A DNA stretch of 64,000 nt, taken from Uliginosibacterium aquaticum (GTDB taxonomy: Bacteria; Pseudomonadota; Gammaproteobacteria; Burkholderiales; Rhodocyclaceae). The DNA lies in the NCBI RefSeq assembly GCF_012972705.2, contig NZ_JABCSC020000003.1, positions 372,001-436,000 on the forward strand, written 5' to 3'. A model generated the notes under the pieces. That model was not told the origin of the DNA. It ran no database searches and was given only the letters and a program-made list of their open reading frames with translations. A program made the position numbers and the translations under genes. This document shows positions 1 to 9,273 of the stretch, one piece after another; position 1 is the stretch's first letter; the number at the start of each line of letters is the position of its first letter.

Positions 1-287
1 GCATGGGACGCAGTGCGGGGTGGCGCCCCGCACAAGGAGCATAACGCAGTAGCGCAGGCCAGATGTGGCAACCCGCAGGGCTCGTTTGATTCCGGCGCAT
101 CACTACGTTGCCCTTCCTTGCAAGGGGGCCACCCTTGCTGCGTCAGGGCGCCTTGTGCTGCATCCCGAATCAGACGAGCGTGACCGCCTGACTACCGAGA
201 GCAGACCCTTGGCCCCGTTGGAAAGGCGGAATTCTACGCGTGAATGTCGCGATGCAGCAGTTTCCTGGCGGCCTTTGCCAAGGCTGC
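1..287. other. non-coding stretch at the window edge
   Basis: No reading frame here looks like a protein: the frames that stay open are rich in Arg, Ala and Pro and resemble no family. The stretch carries a GC-rich hairpin at 13-33 and an imperfect inverted area around 110-145 built on CCTTGCAAGG. It lies downstream of mtgA, whose stop is at 288. I cannot say whether it is a plain intergenic region, a repeat family member or the decayed end of something to the left. Confidence 0.4.
13..33. repeat. GC-rich hairpin
   Basis: An 8-bp perfect stem, GTGCGGGG against CCCCGCAC, encloses the loop TGGCG. No T-run follows on either strand, so it is a poor intrinsic terminator. It could be a REP-like palindrome or the 3' hairpin of a gene left of the window. 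Confidence 0.4.
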
Positions 288-992
288 TCAGGGCACTTCG
301 GAGCCCGCCATGCGTGCTTGCACGCGCGCTGCGTGGGCGGCCAGGCGTGGCGAGTAGTTCCGCTCGTATTTGCGCGGGTTGGGCAGCATTACGGCGAGGC
401 GGGCGGCCTGGGCCGGCGCGAGCTGGCCCGCACCGGTGCCGAAGTAGCGGCGCGCAGCCGCTTCTGCGCCGAAGATGCCATTGCCCCATTCCACCGAGTT
501 CAGATAGACCTCGAGGATCCGGCGCTTGTCCCACAAGGCCTCGATCATTAGGGTGGCCGGCACTTCCAGCGCCTTGCGCGAATATTTCTCGAAGCGCGTG
601 CTGCCGGACCACAGGAACAGGTTCTTGGCCAGCTGCTGGCTGATGGTGGAGCCCCCCGCCACCACCCGGCCCTTCTTGTCATTCTTTTCCAGTGCTTTCT
701 GGATGCCTTCCAGATCGAAGCCGTCGTGATCCACAAAGGTGTCGTCTTCGGCAGCCACCACGGCACGTTTCAGATGGATCGAAATCTTTCCGTAGGGCAC
801 CCACTGGTGTTTGAGGCGGGCCGCGGGATCCTTTTCCTGCAGCTCGGCCAGGCGGATCTGCATGAAGCTGGTGGTGCCCGGGTCCATCCACTTCCACCAC
901 AGTACCCAGCCCAGCAACCACAGGTGCCAGGCCACGAGGAGGAGGAGGGCTGCCAGCAAGAGGCGGCGCACCCACAGGAGGAGAAGTTTCAT
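288..992 (-). CDS. mtgA: monofunctional biosynthetic peptidoglycan transglycosylase MtgA
   Basis: Polymerises lipid II into glycan strands at the periplasmic face of the inner membrane (GT51 family). The 234-residue product has one N-terminal membrane anchor (about residues 8-33) and the GT51 motifs: EDDTFVDHDGF at 82-92, containing the catalytic Glu82, then GGSTISQQLAKNLF at 113-126, and the RRILEVYLN helix at about 157-165. There is no transpeptidase domain, and the length matches the MtgA family. I chose the ATG at 992 over an upstream one at 1037 because it starts directly at the membrane anchor. It is divergent from the DUF4914 gene across 214 bp. aroE, a frequent partner in related bacteria, is not adjacent. 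Confidence 0.93.
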   Translation of the reverse strand: MKLLLLWVRRLLLAALLLLVAWHLWLLGWVLWWKWMDPGTTSFMQIRLAELQEKDPAARLKHQWVPYGKISIHLKRAVVAAEDDTFVDHDGFDLEGIQKALEKNDKKGRVVAGGSTISQQLAKNLFLWSGSTRFEKYSRKALEVPATLMIEALWDKRRILEVYLNSVEWGNGIFGAEAAARRYFGTGAGQLAPAQAARLAVMLPNPRKYERNYSPRLAAHAARVQARMAGSEVP

Positions 993-1206
993 AAGGGCCC
1001 GAACAGCGGAAGGCAAGCAGAGGAAAAGCGGCGCCAAGCATTGCAGAGCGGGCGCCTTGAGGCAAGCATCGGGGCGCTTGCGCGGCCCTCGCGCTCTACC
1101 CGGGTCAGGTCAACAACTCGCTTGGGAGTCCCTGTATCCTTCGGGGTTTCCCTTAGTGGTAGCGCTGTTCCGGCTGCCGCCTCTCAACGCCAGGCCCTTA
1201 CCGACC

Positions 1207-3165
1207 ATGACGCAAACAACCAAACCCATCGATTTCAAGAACGACTGGCCCAAGCTGGGCTTGCCGGCGCACGTCATCGAAGTGCTCAGTGCCGCTCCGG
1301 CCATCTATGTGGCCGAGTGCCGCGAAGATCTGCTCAACTGGGCGCTGAACCGCAAGCCGGGTGAGACGGACTGGCGTCATGGCAACCGTGAAGACAAGGG
1401 CGAGGTCGAGGTCGGTTTCGACGTGCCGGGCAAGGGCTATGTGGCGGAGGCCACCGTTACCAAGGCGCGCAACGGCATCTGCATCAACTTCATCGATCCC
1501 AAGATGCGCCGCCGCGATCCGGATGCGATGGTCATCGGTGACAAGCTGCCGACCGACAAGCCGACCTACCAGGAGCGTTTCGGCGAGAGCTTCGACAAGA
1601 TGCGCCAGAAGACCCTGGACTGGCTCAAGACCCAGGAACTGATCGTCGTTCCGTTTTACGCCGGCCCCGATGAACTGGGCTATGGCGCGCTGGCCATCGT
1701 GCCCAAGGGCGCGGCTTTCTTTGCCGGCGCCCTGGCTGACCTGCAAGGCATGATCCCGAACAGCCAGGTGCCGTCCAATTTCAAGCTTGCCGGTGGTGCG
1801 ATCTTCATCGCTCCGCCCTTCCGCCATACCCATTTCGATGGCAAGCAGGTGGTGGTGCACGCACGCTCCGAGACGCATCAGGAAATCTTCGCCTACAACC
1901 TCTATCCCGGTCCTTCGGCCAAGAAGGGCGTGTACTCCCTGCTGCTGGACATCGGCGAGCGCGAAGGCTGGACCACCAACCACTGCGCCGCGGTGGGCGT
2001 GGTTACCCCCTACGACAACCAGACCATCATCATGCACGAAGGCGCCTCGGGTGGCGGCAAGAGCGAGATGACCGAGCATGTGCACCGCATGGAAGACGGC
2101 CGCCTGCTGCTGGGCAAGAACGTCGTGACCGGTGAGCAGCGCACCCTGAACCTGCCGGAAGCCTGCCATCTGAACCCGATGGCCGACGACATGGCCTGTG
2201 CTCACCCGCACTACAACGAAGGCCAGACCAAGCTCAACATCAAGGATGCGGAAGCCGGCTGGTTCGTGCGCGTCGATCACATCAAGGGCTACGGCACCGA
2301 TCCGCACCTTGAGCGTCTGGTGATGCACCCCGAGCGCCCGCTGATCTTCCTGAACCATTACATCGTGCCCGGCGGTCAGGCTCTGTTGTGGGAACACATT
2401 GAAGACTCGCCGGGCAAGCCCTGCCCGAACCCGCGCCTGATCATTCCGCGCGACATGGTGCATGACGTGCAGGAAGGCCCGGTGGCGGTCAACATCCGCT
2501 CCTTCGGCGTGCGCTGCCCGCCCACCCACAAGGACAGCCAGCTCTACGGCATCCTCGGCATGCTGCATGTGCTGAGCCCGGCACTGGCCTGGCTGTGGCG
2601 TCTGGCTGCGCCGCGCGGCCACGCCAACCCGTCGATCCAGGATTCGGCGGCTGGTGGAATGCAGTGCGAAGGCGTGGGCTCCTACTGGGCCTTCTGTACC
2701 GGTCGCCGTGTCGATCAGGCCAACCTGCTGCTGCGCCAGATCGTCGCCAATACCGAAACCCGCCATGTGCTGATCCCGAACCAGAACATCGGCGCCTGGC
2801 ACGTGGGCTTCATGTCCGAGTGGATCGTGCGCGAATATCTGGCCCGCCGTGGCTCGGCGCGTTTCCACCGCGAAGAGCTGGTCGAGTCGCCGTGCTCGCT
2901 GTTGGGCTATGTGCCGCGTCAGGTGAAGGTTGAAGGCTCGATGATCCCGCCGGTGCTGCTGCATGTGCAGACCCAGCTGGAAGGTGGCCCGGAAGTGTTT
3001 GAACATGGCGCGCAGATGTGGCGCGAGTTCTTCAAGCGCGAGCTGACCCCCTTCCTCACGCCGGATCTGGACCCGTTGGGCCGCAAGATCATCCAGGCCT
3101 GTCTGGACGATGCTTCGCAAGAGGATTACTGGAAGCTGATTCCGCACCAGATGTTCAAGGGCTGA
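1207..3165 (+). CDS. DUF4914 family protein with PEPCK-like P-loop
   Basis: A 652-residue cytoplasmic protein without signal peptide or membrane segments. Residues 279-286 read GASGGGKS, a P-loop close to the GxSGTGKT loop of ATP-dependent phosphoenolpyruvate carboxykinase. Later blocks such as PLIFLNHYIVPG and VNIRSFGVRCPP (about residue 430) recall the PEPCK fold. The canonical GTP-PEPCK loop (PSACGKT type) is absent, so I do not call it PckG. Length and motif set match the uncharacterised DUF4914 family from memory. The ATG at 1207 is chosen because conserved-looking sequence starts there; the open frame runs back to 811 but upstream residues are low-complexity and it would cover the shared promoter. 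The next gene, on the same strand, is a PPi-dependent phosphofructokinase, suggesting a role in phosphoryl or pyrophosphate-linked carbon metabolism (inference). Substrate unknown. Confidence 0.8.
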   Translation: MTQTTKPIDFKNDWPKLGLPAHVIEVLSAAPAIYVAECREDLLNWALNRKPGETDWRHGNREDKGEVEVGFDVPGKGYVAEATVTKARNGICINFIDPKMRRRDPDAMVIGDKLPTDKPTYQERFGESFDKMRQKTLDWLKTQELIVVPFYAGPDELGYGALAIVPKGAAFFAGALADLQGMIPNSQVPSNFKLAGGAIFIAPPFRHTHFDGKQVVVHARSETHQEIFAYNLYPGPSAKKGVYSLLLDIGEREGWTTNHCAAVGVVTPYDNQTIIMHEGASGGGKSEMTEHVHRMEDGRLLLGKNVVTGEQRTLNLPEACHLNPMADDMACAHPHYNEGQTKLNIKDAEAGWFVRVDHIKGYGTDPHLERLVMHPERPLIFLNHYIVPGGQALLWEHIEDSPGKPCPNPRLIIPRDMVHDVQEGPVAVNIRSFGVRCPPTHKDSQLYGILGMLHVLSPALAWLWRLAAPRGHANPSIQDSAAGGMQCEGVGSYWAFCTGRRVDQANLLLRQIVANTETRHVLIPNQNIGAWHVGFMSEWIVREYLARRGSARFHREELVESPCSLLGYVPRQVKVEGSMIPPVLLHVQTQLEGGPEVFEHGAQMWREFFKRELTPFLTPDLDPLGRKIIQACLDDASQEDYWKLIPHQMFKG

Positions 3166-3208
3166 TCGGCCCCGAAAAACCGGAACGCCGCTTGTAACCG
3201 TCCCGGTT

Positions 3209-3214
3209 TAAAAT
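3209..3214 (+). promoter_or_regulatory. candidate -10 box upstream of pfp
   Basis: TAAAAT sits 79 bp before the pfp start, with no good -35 at 17 bp. If it is used, the transcript would begin just before the hairpin at 3225-3249, making that hairpin a 5' leader element rather than only a terminator for the upstream gene. The 16 bases from here match those at the pyrF -10 candidate (15511) at 14 positions. Confidence 0.3.
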
Positions 3215-3224
3215 GGCGTCATTC

Positions 3225-3249
3225 AAACAGCCGGCTTTGCCGGCTGTTT
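3225..3249 (+). terminator. stem-loop between DUF4914 gene and pfp
   Basis: Perfect 11-bp stem AAACAGCCGGC / GCCGGCTGTTT with a TTT loop, 60 bp after the DUF4914 stop. The A-tract before and T-tract after the core give it the look of an intrinsic terminator, although the T-run is only three bases long. Confidence 0.65.
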
Positions 3250-3292
3250 CATATCCAGAACCTCCGCGTCAGAACCACGAGAGACCCCTGCC

Positions 3293-5005
3293 ATGAGCAC
3301 ACTCGCCGCCCAATTGCAGCAGATGGAAAGCCATCGTTCCGTCTTCGAAAACGAAGTTCGCCAGCTGCCCCTGCCCACCTGCAACGCCTTTGGCACAGCG
3401 GCTGCGCCCCAGGCCATCGCCTTTGCCGCGAGCAGCCAGGTGCTGACGACCAAGGATAGCGCCACCGTGGCCCAACACTTCGCACAGAGCGTGAAGGCCT
3501 CGGGCAATGCCGTGCTGCGCGTGGCCGGCCCGGCGAGCCCACGCGTTTCCGGCAAGCGCGTTGCGGCCCTGTTCTCGGGCGGCCCCGCCGCGGGCGGACA
3601 CAACGTGCTGTGCGGCATCAAGAAGATGCTCGGCGCAGACAACACCCTGTTCGGGGTGAAAGGCGGCCCCAAGGGTTTGCTGGAAGGCAAACTGTTCGAG
3701 ATCACCGATGCCGATGTGGCCAGCATCCTGAATACCGGTGGTTTCGACTTCCTCGGCACTGATCGCACCAAGATCAAGACGGCCGAGCAGTTCGAGCAGG
3801 TCAAGCAGACCTGCATCGCTCACAATCTCGACGCCATCGTCATCATCGGCGGTGACGACTCCAACACCAACGCCGCGATCCTCGCCGAGTTCCTGTTCTC
3901 CGGCATCAAGGCCGACGGCTCCGGCGTGCAGGTGATCGGCGCGCCCAAGACCATCGACGGCGACCTGCAGGTGCCCGGCCTGCTGCCGATCTCCTTCGGC
4001 TTTGACACCGCTACGCGCATCTATGCCGAGCTGGCCGGCAACATCCTGCAAGACACCCGCTCCTCGATCAAGTACTGGCACTTCATCAAGCTGATGGGCC
4101 GCTCCGCCTCGCACGTGACCCTCGAAGTCGCGCTGCAGGTGAAGCCCGCCGTGACCTTGATCTCGGAAGAGGTCGCGGAGAAGAAGCTCTCGCTCTCCGC
4201 CATCGTCGAGCAGATCGCCAGCGCGGTCATCGATCGTTACCGCAGCAAAAAACTCAAGCACGGTGTGGTACTGGTGCCTGAAGGCCTGATCGAGTTCATC
4301 CCCGAGATGAATGCGCTGATCGCCGAACTCAACGACAGCCTCGCGCATCACGCCGAGGCCTTTGCCGCGCTCTCGGTGGATGCCCGCCCGGCTTTCGTGG
4401 CCGCCAAGCTTTCGGCCGCCAACAGCGCGCTGTTCAGCTCGCTGCCCGGCTACATCATCAACATGCTGCTGGCCGATCGCGATTCGCACGGCAACCTGCA
4501 GGTGTCGCTGATCCCCACCGAACAACTCCTGAGCGACATGGTGCGCGCACGCCTGCAGCAAGTCGCGCCGGAAGTGCCTTTCGCCACCCACCACCACTTC
4601 TTCGGCTACGAAGGCCGCTGCGGTGCGCCGACCCTGTTCGATGCCGCCTACACCTGGAACCTGGGCCTCACCGTGGGGGCCCTGATCCTCGACGGCCGTA
4701 CCGGTTACATGGCCAGCGTCTCGGGCCTTAGCGCCGGTGGCGAGCCGCTGGCGATCCCGCTCTCTGGCCTGCTGAACATCGAGCGCCGCCACGGCAAGGA
4801 TGAATACGTGATCGAAAAGGCGCTGGTACGCACCAACGCGCCGGCGATGAAGTTCTTCGTCTCGCGCCGTGAAGCCTGGGCAGCGGATGATCTCTTCGCC
4901 TCGCCCGGTCCGCGCCAGCTGTGGGGCCCGGCGGCCAAGCAGATGCCGATGACCGTGGCATTGAACGATGGCGCTGACTCGCTGCTCTTCAAGATCGGCG
5001 AATAA
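3293..5005 (+). CDS. pfp: pyrophosphate-dependent 6-phosphofructokinase (long form)
   Basis: Catalyses reversible phosphorylation of fructose 6-phosphate with PPi in glycolysis/gluconeogenesis. Seen directly: GGDDSNTN at 186-193, where the second Asp is the hallmark of PPi rather than ATP use, PKTIDGD at 218-224 with the Lys diagnostic of PPi-PFK and the catalytic Asp pair, and an MGR motif near residue 270. The length of 570 residues fits the long, non-allosteric group related to plant PFP beta rather than the 400-residue form. The start ATG at 3293 is preceded by GAGAGACC. A strong terminator follows. Being reversible, it could serve both flux directions beside the PEPCK-like protein upstream. 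Confidence 0.93.
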   Translation: MSTLAAQLQQMESHRSVFENEVRQLPLPTCNAFGTAAAPQAIAFAASSQVLTTKDSATVAQHFAQSVKASGNAVLRVAGPASPRVSGKRVAALFSGGPAAGGHNVLCGIKKMLGADNTLFGVKGGPKGLLEGKLFEITDADVASILNTGGFDFLGTDRTKIKTAEQFEQVKQTCIAHNLDAIVIIGGDDSNTNAAILAEFLFSGIKADGSGVQVIGAPKTIDGDLQVPGLLPISFGFDTATRIYAELAGNILQDTRSSIKYWHFIKLMGRSASHVTLEVALQVKPAVTLISEEVAEKKLSLSAIVEQIASAVIDRYRSKKLKHGVVLVPEGLIEFIPEMNALIAELNDSLAHHAEAFAALSVDARPAFVAAKLSAANSALFSSLPGYIINMLLADRDSHGNLQVSLIPTEQLLSDMVRARLQQVAPEVPFATHHHFFGYEGRCGAPTLFDAAYTWNLGLTVGALILDGRTGYMASVSGLSAGGEPLAIPLSGLLNIERRHGKDEYVIEKALVRTNAPAMKFFVSRREAWAADDLFASPGPRQLWGPAAKQMPMTVALNDGADSLLFKIGE

Positions 5006-5029
5006 GCCGTTTCAGACGCTGGAAAACGG

Positions 5030-5059
5030 AAAGGCCCGTTCGAAAGAGCGGGCCTTTTT
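5030..5059 (+). terminator. intrinsic terminator of pfp
   Basis: Stem AAAGGCCCG (5030-5038) pairs with CGGGCCTTT (5049-5057), and the 3' side ends in five T. It lies 25 bp past the pfp stop. Confidence 0.85.
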
Positions 5060-5097
5060 CATGGTGCGGAGGATGCGTCGGGCCTTGGAAAACAGAT

Positions 5098-6261
5098 CTA
5101 CCTTTCCGGCCACTTCCAGCGCCCGGCGTCCAGCAGCGAAGCACCCCGCAAGCGGGTTTCTCCATGCTCCTTGATGAGCTGCAGGGTATTGCAGTCCGGA
5201 TCATCTTCCAGCGCGGCCACCAGGCGAGCGGCGTGCGAGACGACGATCAGTTGCGAATGCTGCGCAGCATGACGGATCAGTCGCCCCAGCGCCGGCAGCA
5301 GATCGGGATGCAGACTGGTTTCGGGTTCGTTGAGCACCATCAGCTGCGGCGGGCGAGGGGTGAGCAGTGCAGCTACCAGCAGCAGGTAGCGCAGCGTGCC
5401 ATCCGAAAGCTCGGCCGCTTCCAGAGGACGCAAGAGACCCGCTTGCTGCACCTGCAGTTCAAAGCGCCGGCCGGCCCGACCGATCTCGATCGAGGAGCCC
5501 GGGAAGGCATCATCGATGGCGGCTTCAAGTGCGTTTGCGTCGCCGATTTCGCGAATGGTCTGCAGGGCAGCGGCGAGGTCGGCGCCATCGTGCCCCAGCA
5601 CCGGTGTATAGGTGCCGATCTGGGCCTGCCGCGCAGGTGCTGCGGCATCCGTGCGGAAATGATCGTAGAAACGCCAGGAGCGGATGCTCTCGCGCAGGGC
5701 CAGCACTTCCGGCGCACGTTGCGGATCGGCGAGCCGACTGAAGAGGCTCTCGAAGGCGGGCAGGCTGCTGTCGAGCACCTGCCACTCGCCATCCTCGCCG
5801 CGCGCCTGCACGAAATTGCCATGGCGCTCGACCAGCATGGCGGCCGGGCGCGGCCGGGCACCGCTCCAGATTGACTCCAGTTTGATCTGCGGGTCGCCAC
5901 TGAAGGCTGAGAGGCTCGGCACCGGCAGGCCCAGCTCGAACGCGCAGGAGAACGCCTCACCCGCGAAACCGAGCCTGAGCGCGACTGGCCTGTTGCGCCG
6001 CGTGCCCTGGAGCGGGAATTCCCCGCGCCGCACGGCGGCCGAGGGATTTTCCGGCCCCGCCCAGAGCGTCGAATCGAAACCGCCCTCGCGCGCCAGGGCA
6101 GCGATCAGGCCACCCTGTGCCGCCTCGGCCAGCAGGCGCAAGGCACGATACAGGCTGGACTTGCCACTGCCGTTGGCGCCCGTCACCACATTCAGACGCT
6201 GCAGTGGCACGGCCAGCTCGCGAATCGAGCGGTAGCCACTGATGGCCAGGGTTTCGATCAT
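5098..6261 (-). CDS. AAA family ATPase (RecF/OLD-like, single domain)
   Basis: A 387-residue soluble ATPase of the COG4637 type (assignment from memory of the family layout). Walker A is GANGSGKSS at 28-36. An ABC-like signature, LSDGTLRYLLL, lies near residue 285. Walker B, VLNEPETSLHPDLL, is near 310, and an H-loop, VVSHAARLV, near 338. There is no long coiled coil, so it is not a true SMC or RecF, and no TOPRIM domain, so it is not a full OLD nuclease. No nuclease or toxin partner is adjacent, which argues against a defence role. It follows the VOC gene by 15 bp on the same strand and is probably co-transcribed with it. Biological role unknown. Confidence 0.8.
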   Translation of the reverse strand: MIETLAISGYRSIRELAVPLQRLNVVTGANGSGKSSLYRALRLLAEAAQGGLIAALAREGGFDSTLWAGPENPSAAVRRGEFPLQGTRRNRPVALRLGFAGEAFSCAFELGLPVPSLSAFSGDPQIKLESIWSGARPRPAAMLVERHGNFVQARGEDGEWQVLDSSLPAFESLFSRLADPQRAPEVLALRESIRSWRFYDHFRTDAAAPARQAQIGTYTPVLGHDGADLAAALQTIREIGDANALEAAIDDAFPGSSIEIGRAGRRFELQVQQAGLLRPLEAAELSDGTLRYLLLVAALLTPRPPQLMVLNEPETSLHPDLLPALGRLIRHAAQHSQLIVVSHAARLVAALEDDPDCNTLQLIKEHGETRLRGASLLDAGRWKWPER

Positions 6262-6276
6262 GGGCGGTGCGCCTGC

Positions 6277-6645
6277 TCAGTCGTGATACGCCGCGATCTT
6301 GTTGCCATCCGGATCACGGAAGTAGGCGCCGTAGTAGCCGCTGCTGCCGCGCGGGCCGGGTTTGCCTTCATCTGCTGCGCCCAGTTTGATGGCCTTGGCA
6401 TAGAAGGCATCCACTGCTTCGCGGCTGGGCATGACGAGCGCCACCATGGTGCCGTTGCCAACCGTTGCGGGCTGACCGTCGAAGGGCTTGATCACGCCCA
6501 GTGCGGGGCTGCTGTCATCCATGCCCCAGGCGGCACTGCGTTCGGACTCCCACTGGCGCTTGGCGCCGATGCTGGCAAAAAGTGCATCGTAGAAAGCCGA
6601 GGCGCGGGCGAGGTCCTGGGTGCCGAGGGTGACGTAACCGATCAT
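6277..6645 (-). CDS. VOC family protein (glyoxalase/bleomycin-resistance fold)
   Basis: A 122-residue single VOC half-domain pair starting MIGYVTLGTQDLARASAFYD and ending with a typical GAYFRDPDGNKIAAYHD strand that carries the metal-binding region. It probably binds or modifies a small substrate or confers resistance, but the substrate cannot be read from sequence. AAGGAG lies 8 bases before the ATG. The gene is 39 bp downstream of ilvA and 15 bp upstream of the ATPase, so the three may form one transcript. Confidence 0.85.
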   Translation of the reverse strand: MIGYVTLGTQDLARASAFYDALFASIGAKRQWESERSAAWGMDDSSPALGVIKPFDGQPATVGNGTMVALVMPSREAVDAFYAKAIKLGAADEGKPGPRGSSGYYGAYFRDPDGNKIAAYHD

Positions 6646-6684
6646 GCTGAACTCCTTGAGGTTCGAAGCGGGGGCGCTGCGCGC

Positions 6685-8211
<1,527 letters not shown>

Positions 8212-8288
8212 GTCGCGGAGCCAGCAGGGAATGCAGGCTCCATTATGGCGACTTGGCGTGCCGAGCACATGCGCACAGCAGACCCTTT

Positions 8289-8297
8289 TGCTAGCAT
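8289..8297 (+). promoter_or_regulatory. candidate extended -10 for rhtA
   Basis: TGCTAGCAT preceded by TTT fits an extended -10 (TGnTAnnnT) 73 bp before rhtA in the 158-bp region shared with ilvA. No convincing -35 is present. Confidence 0.35.
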
Positions 8298-8369
8298 GCG
8301 GCTCCCGCCCCGTTTCCAGCCTGCCCGCCGGGCAAGCCTGGCGGCTAAGCCTTCTCCCTCGCGCGCCGC

Positions 8370-9230
8370 ATGCACCCCTCTGCTTCCCGCCCCAGTCTGC
8401 TGCTGTCTGTGCTCGCCTTGCTGGGCAGCATGGCTGCGCTATGCATCGGTTCGTCCTTCGCCAAGCACCTGTTCCCACTGATTGGTGCCGCGGGGACCAC
8501 GGCCTGGCGCCTGACGGGCTCGGCCTTGCTGCTGGCCTTGTTGTGGCGGCCCTGGCGTGACTGGCCGGCGCGTGCCGAGCTGGGTCGGGTTCTGCAGTAC
8601 GGCGCAGCGCTGGGGGCAATGAACCTGTCTTTCTATCTCGCCTTGCGCAGCCTGCCACTGGGCGTGTGCGTGGCGATCGAGCTCACCGGCCCGCTGGCGG
8701 TGGCGCTGCTCTCGGCCCGGCGCGCCGGGCACTTCGTGTGGGTGCTGCTGGCAGCACTGGGCATCGTGCTGTTGCTGAACCCTTTCGCGCATGGCGCGTG
8801 GCTGGATCCGGTGGGGGTGGGGTTTGCAGTGCTCGCGGCCGTGTTCTGGGCCCTCTACATCCTGGCCGGCAAACGCGTGTCGCATCTGCACGCTGGTTTG
8901 TCGGTGTCGCTGGGCATGCTCACGGCAGCCGCGCTGGTGGTGCCTTTCGGGGCCTGGAGTGCCGGCCCGCAATGGTTCAGCCCCAGCGTGGCGCTGTGGG
9001 GGCTGGGCGTGGCGCTGCTGTCGAGCGCGCTGCCTTACTCGCTGGAGATGATCGCGCTGCGCGGCCTGACGACGCGCGCCTTCGGCACCCTGGTGAGCCT
9101 GGAGCCGGCTATCGGCGCGTTGGCGGGCTTCGTGATCCTGGGCGAGCGCCTGACCGGCCTGCAGTGGCTGGCCATCGCCGCCGTGATGGCCGCTTGCGCC
9201 GGCACTGTGGGGACGGCGGCGCGGGATTGA
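8370..9230 (+). CDS. rhtA: threonine/homoserine exporter, EamA/DMT family (RhtA-like)
   Basis: A 286-residue inner-membrane protein with about ten hydrophobic segments and two EamA repeats. Many blocks correspond to E. coli RhtA: FAKHLFPLIGAAGTTAWRL, AIELTGPLAVALLSARR, LPYSLEMIALRGLTTRAFGT and SLEPAIGALAGF. RhtA exports threonine and homoserine, and the divergent neighbour here is threonine ammonia-lyase, which supports the same substrate. There is no clear Shine-Dalgarno before the ATG at 8370. The gene ends 43 bp before a convergent lipoprotein gene with no obvious terminator in the gap. Confidence 0.88.
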   Translation: MHPSASRPSLLLSVLALLGSMAALCIGSSFAKHLFPLIGAAGTTAWRLTGSALLLALLWRPWRDWPARAELGRVLQYGAALGAMNLSFYLALRSLPLGVCVAIELTGPLAVALLSARRAGHFVWVLLAALGIVLLLNPFAHGAWLDPVGVGFAVLAAVFWALYILAGKRVSHLHAGLSVSLGMLTAAALVVPFGAWSAGPQWFSPSVALWGLGVALLSSALPYSLEMIALRGLTTRAFGTLVSLEPAIGALAGFVILGERLTGLQWLAIAAVMAACAGTVGTAARD

Positions 9231-9273
9231 AGCGGCTGGATCCCCGCTTTGCCAGTGTGCGATCTCGCGGCGC

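Noticed and set aside
1198-3147. 649-residue open frame on the minus strand
   Set aside because: It lies wholly antisense to the DUF4914 gene. Its product is rich in His, Arg, Gly and Ala without any motif, as expected from GC-rich codon bias.
1207-3165. Calling the first large gene a phosphoenolpyruvate carboxykinase
   Set aside because: It has a PEPCK-like P-loop but not the GTP-type PSACGKT loop or the full ATP-type metal site, and its length and blocks fit DUF4914 better.
3225-3249. Stem-loop as a tRNA or small RNA gene
   Set aside because: It is a simple palindrome; no cloverleaf or T-loop sequence is present here, and I found no tRNA-like sequence elsewhere in the window.
3269-4792. 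507-residue open frame antisense to pfp
   Set aside because: Shadow of the PPi-PFK coding sequence; composition is that of a GC-rich complement.
5098-6261. A defence system built on the OLD-like ATPase
   Set aside because: No nuclease, helicase or toxin gene lies beside it, and it shares a transcript with a VOC protein and ilvA.
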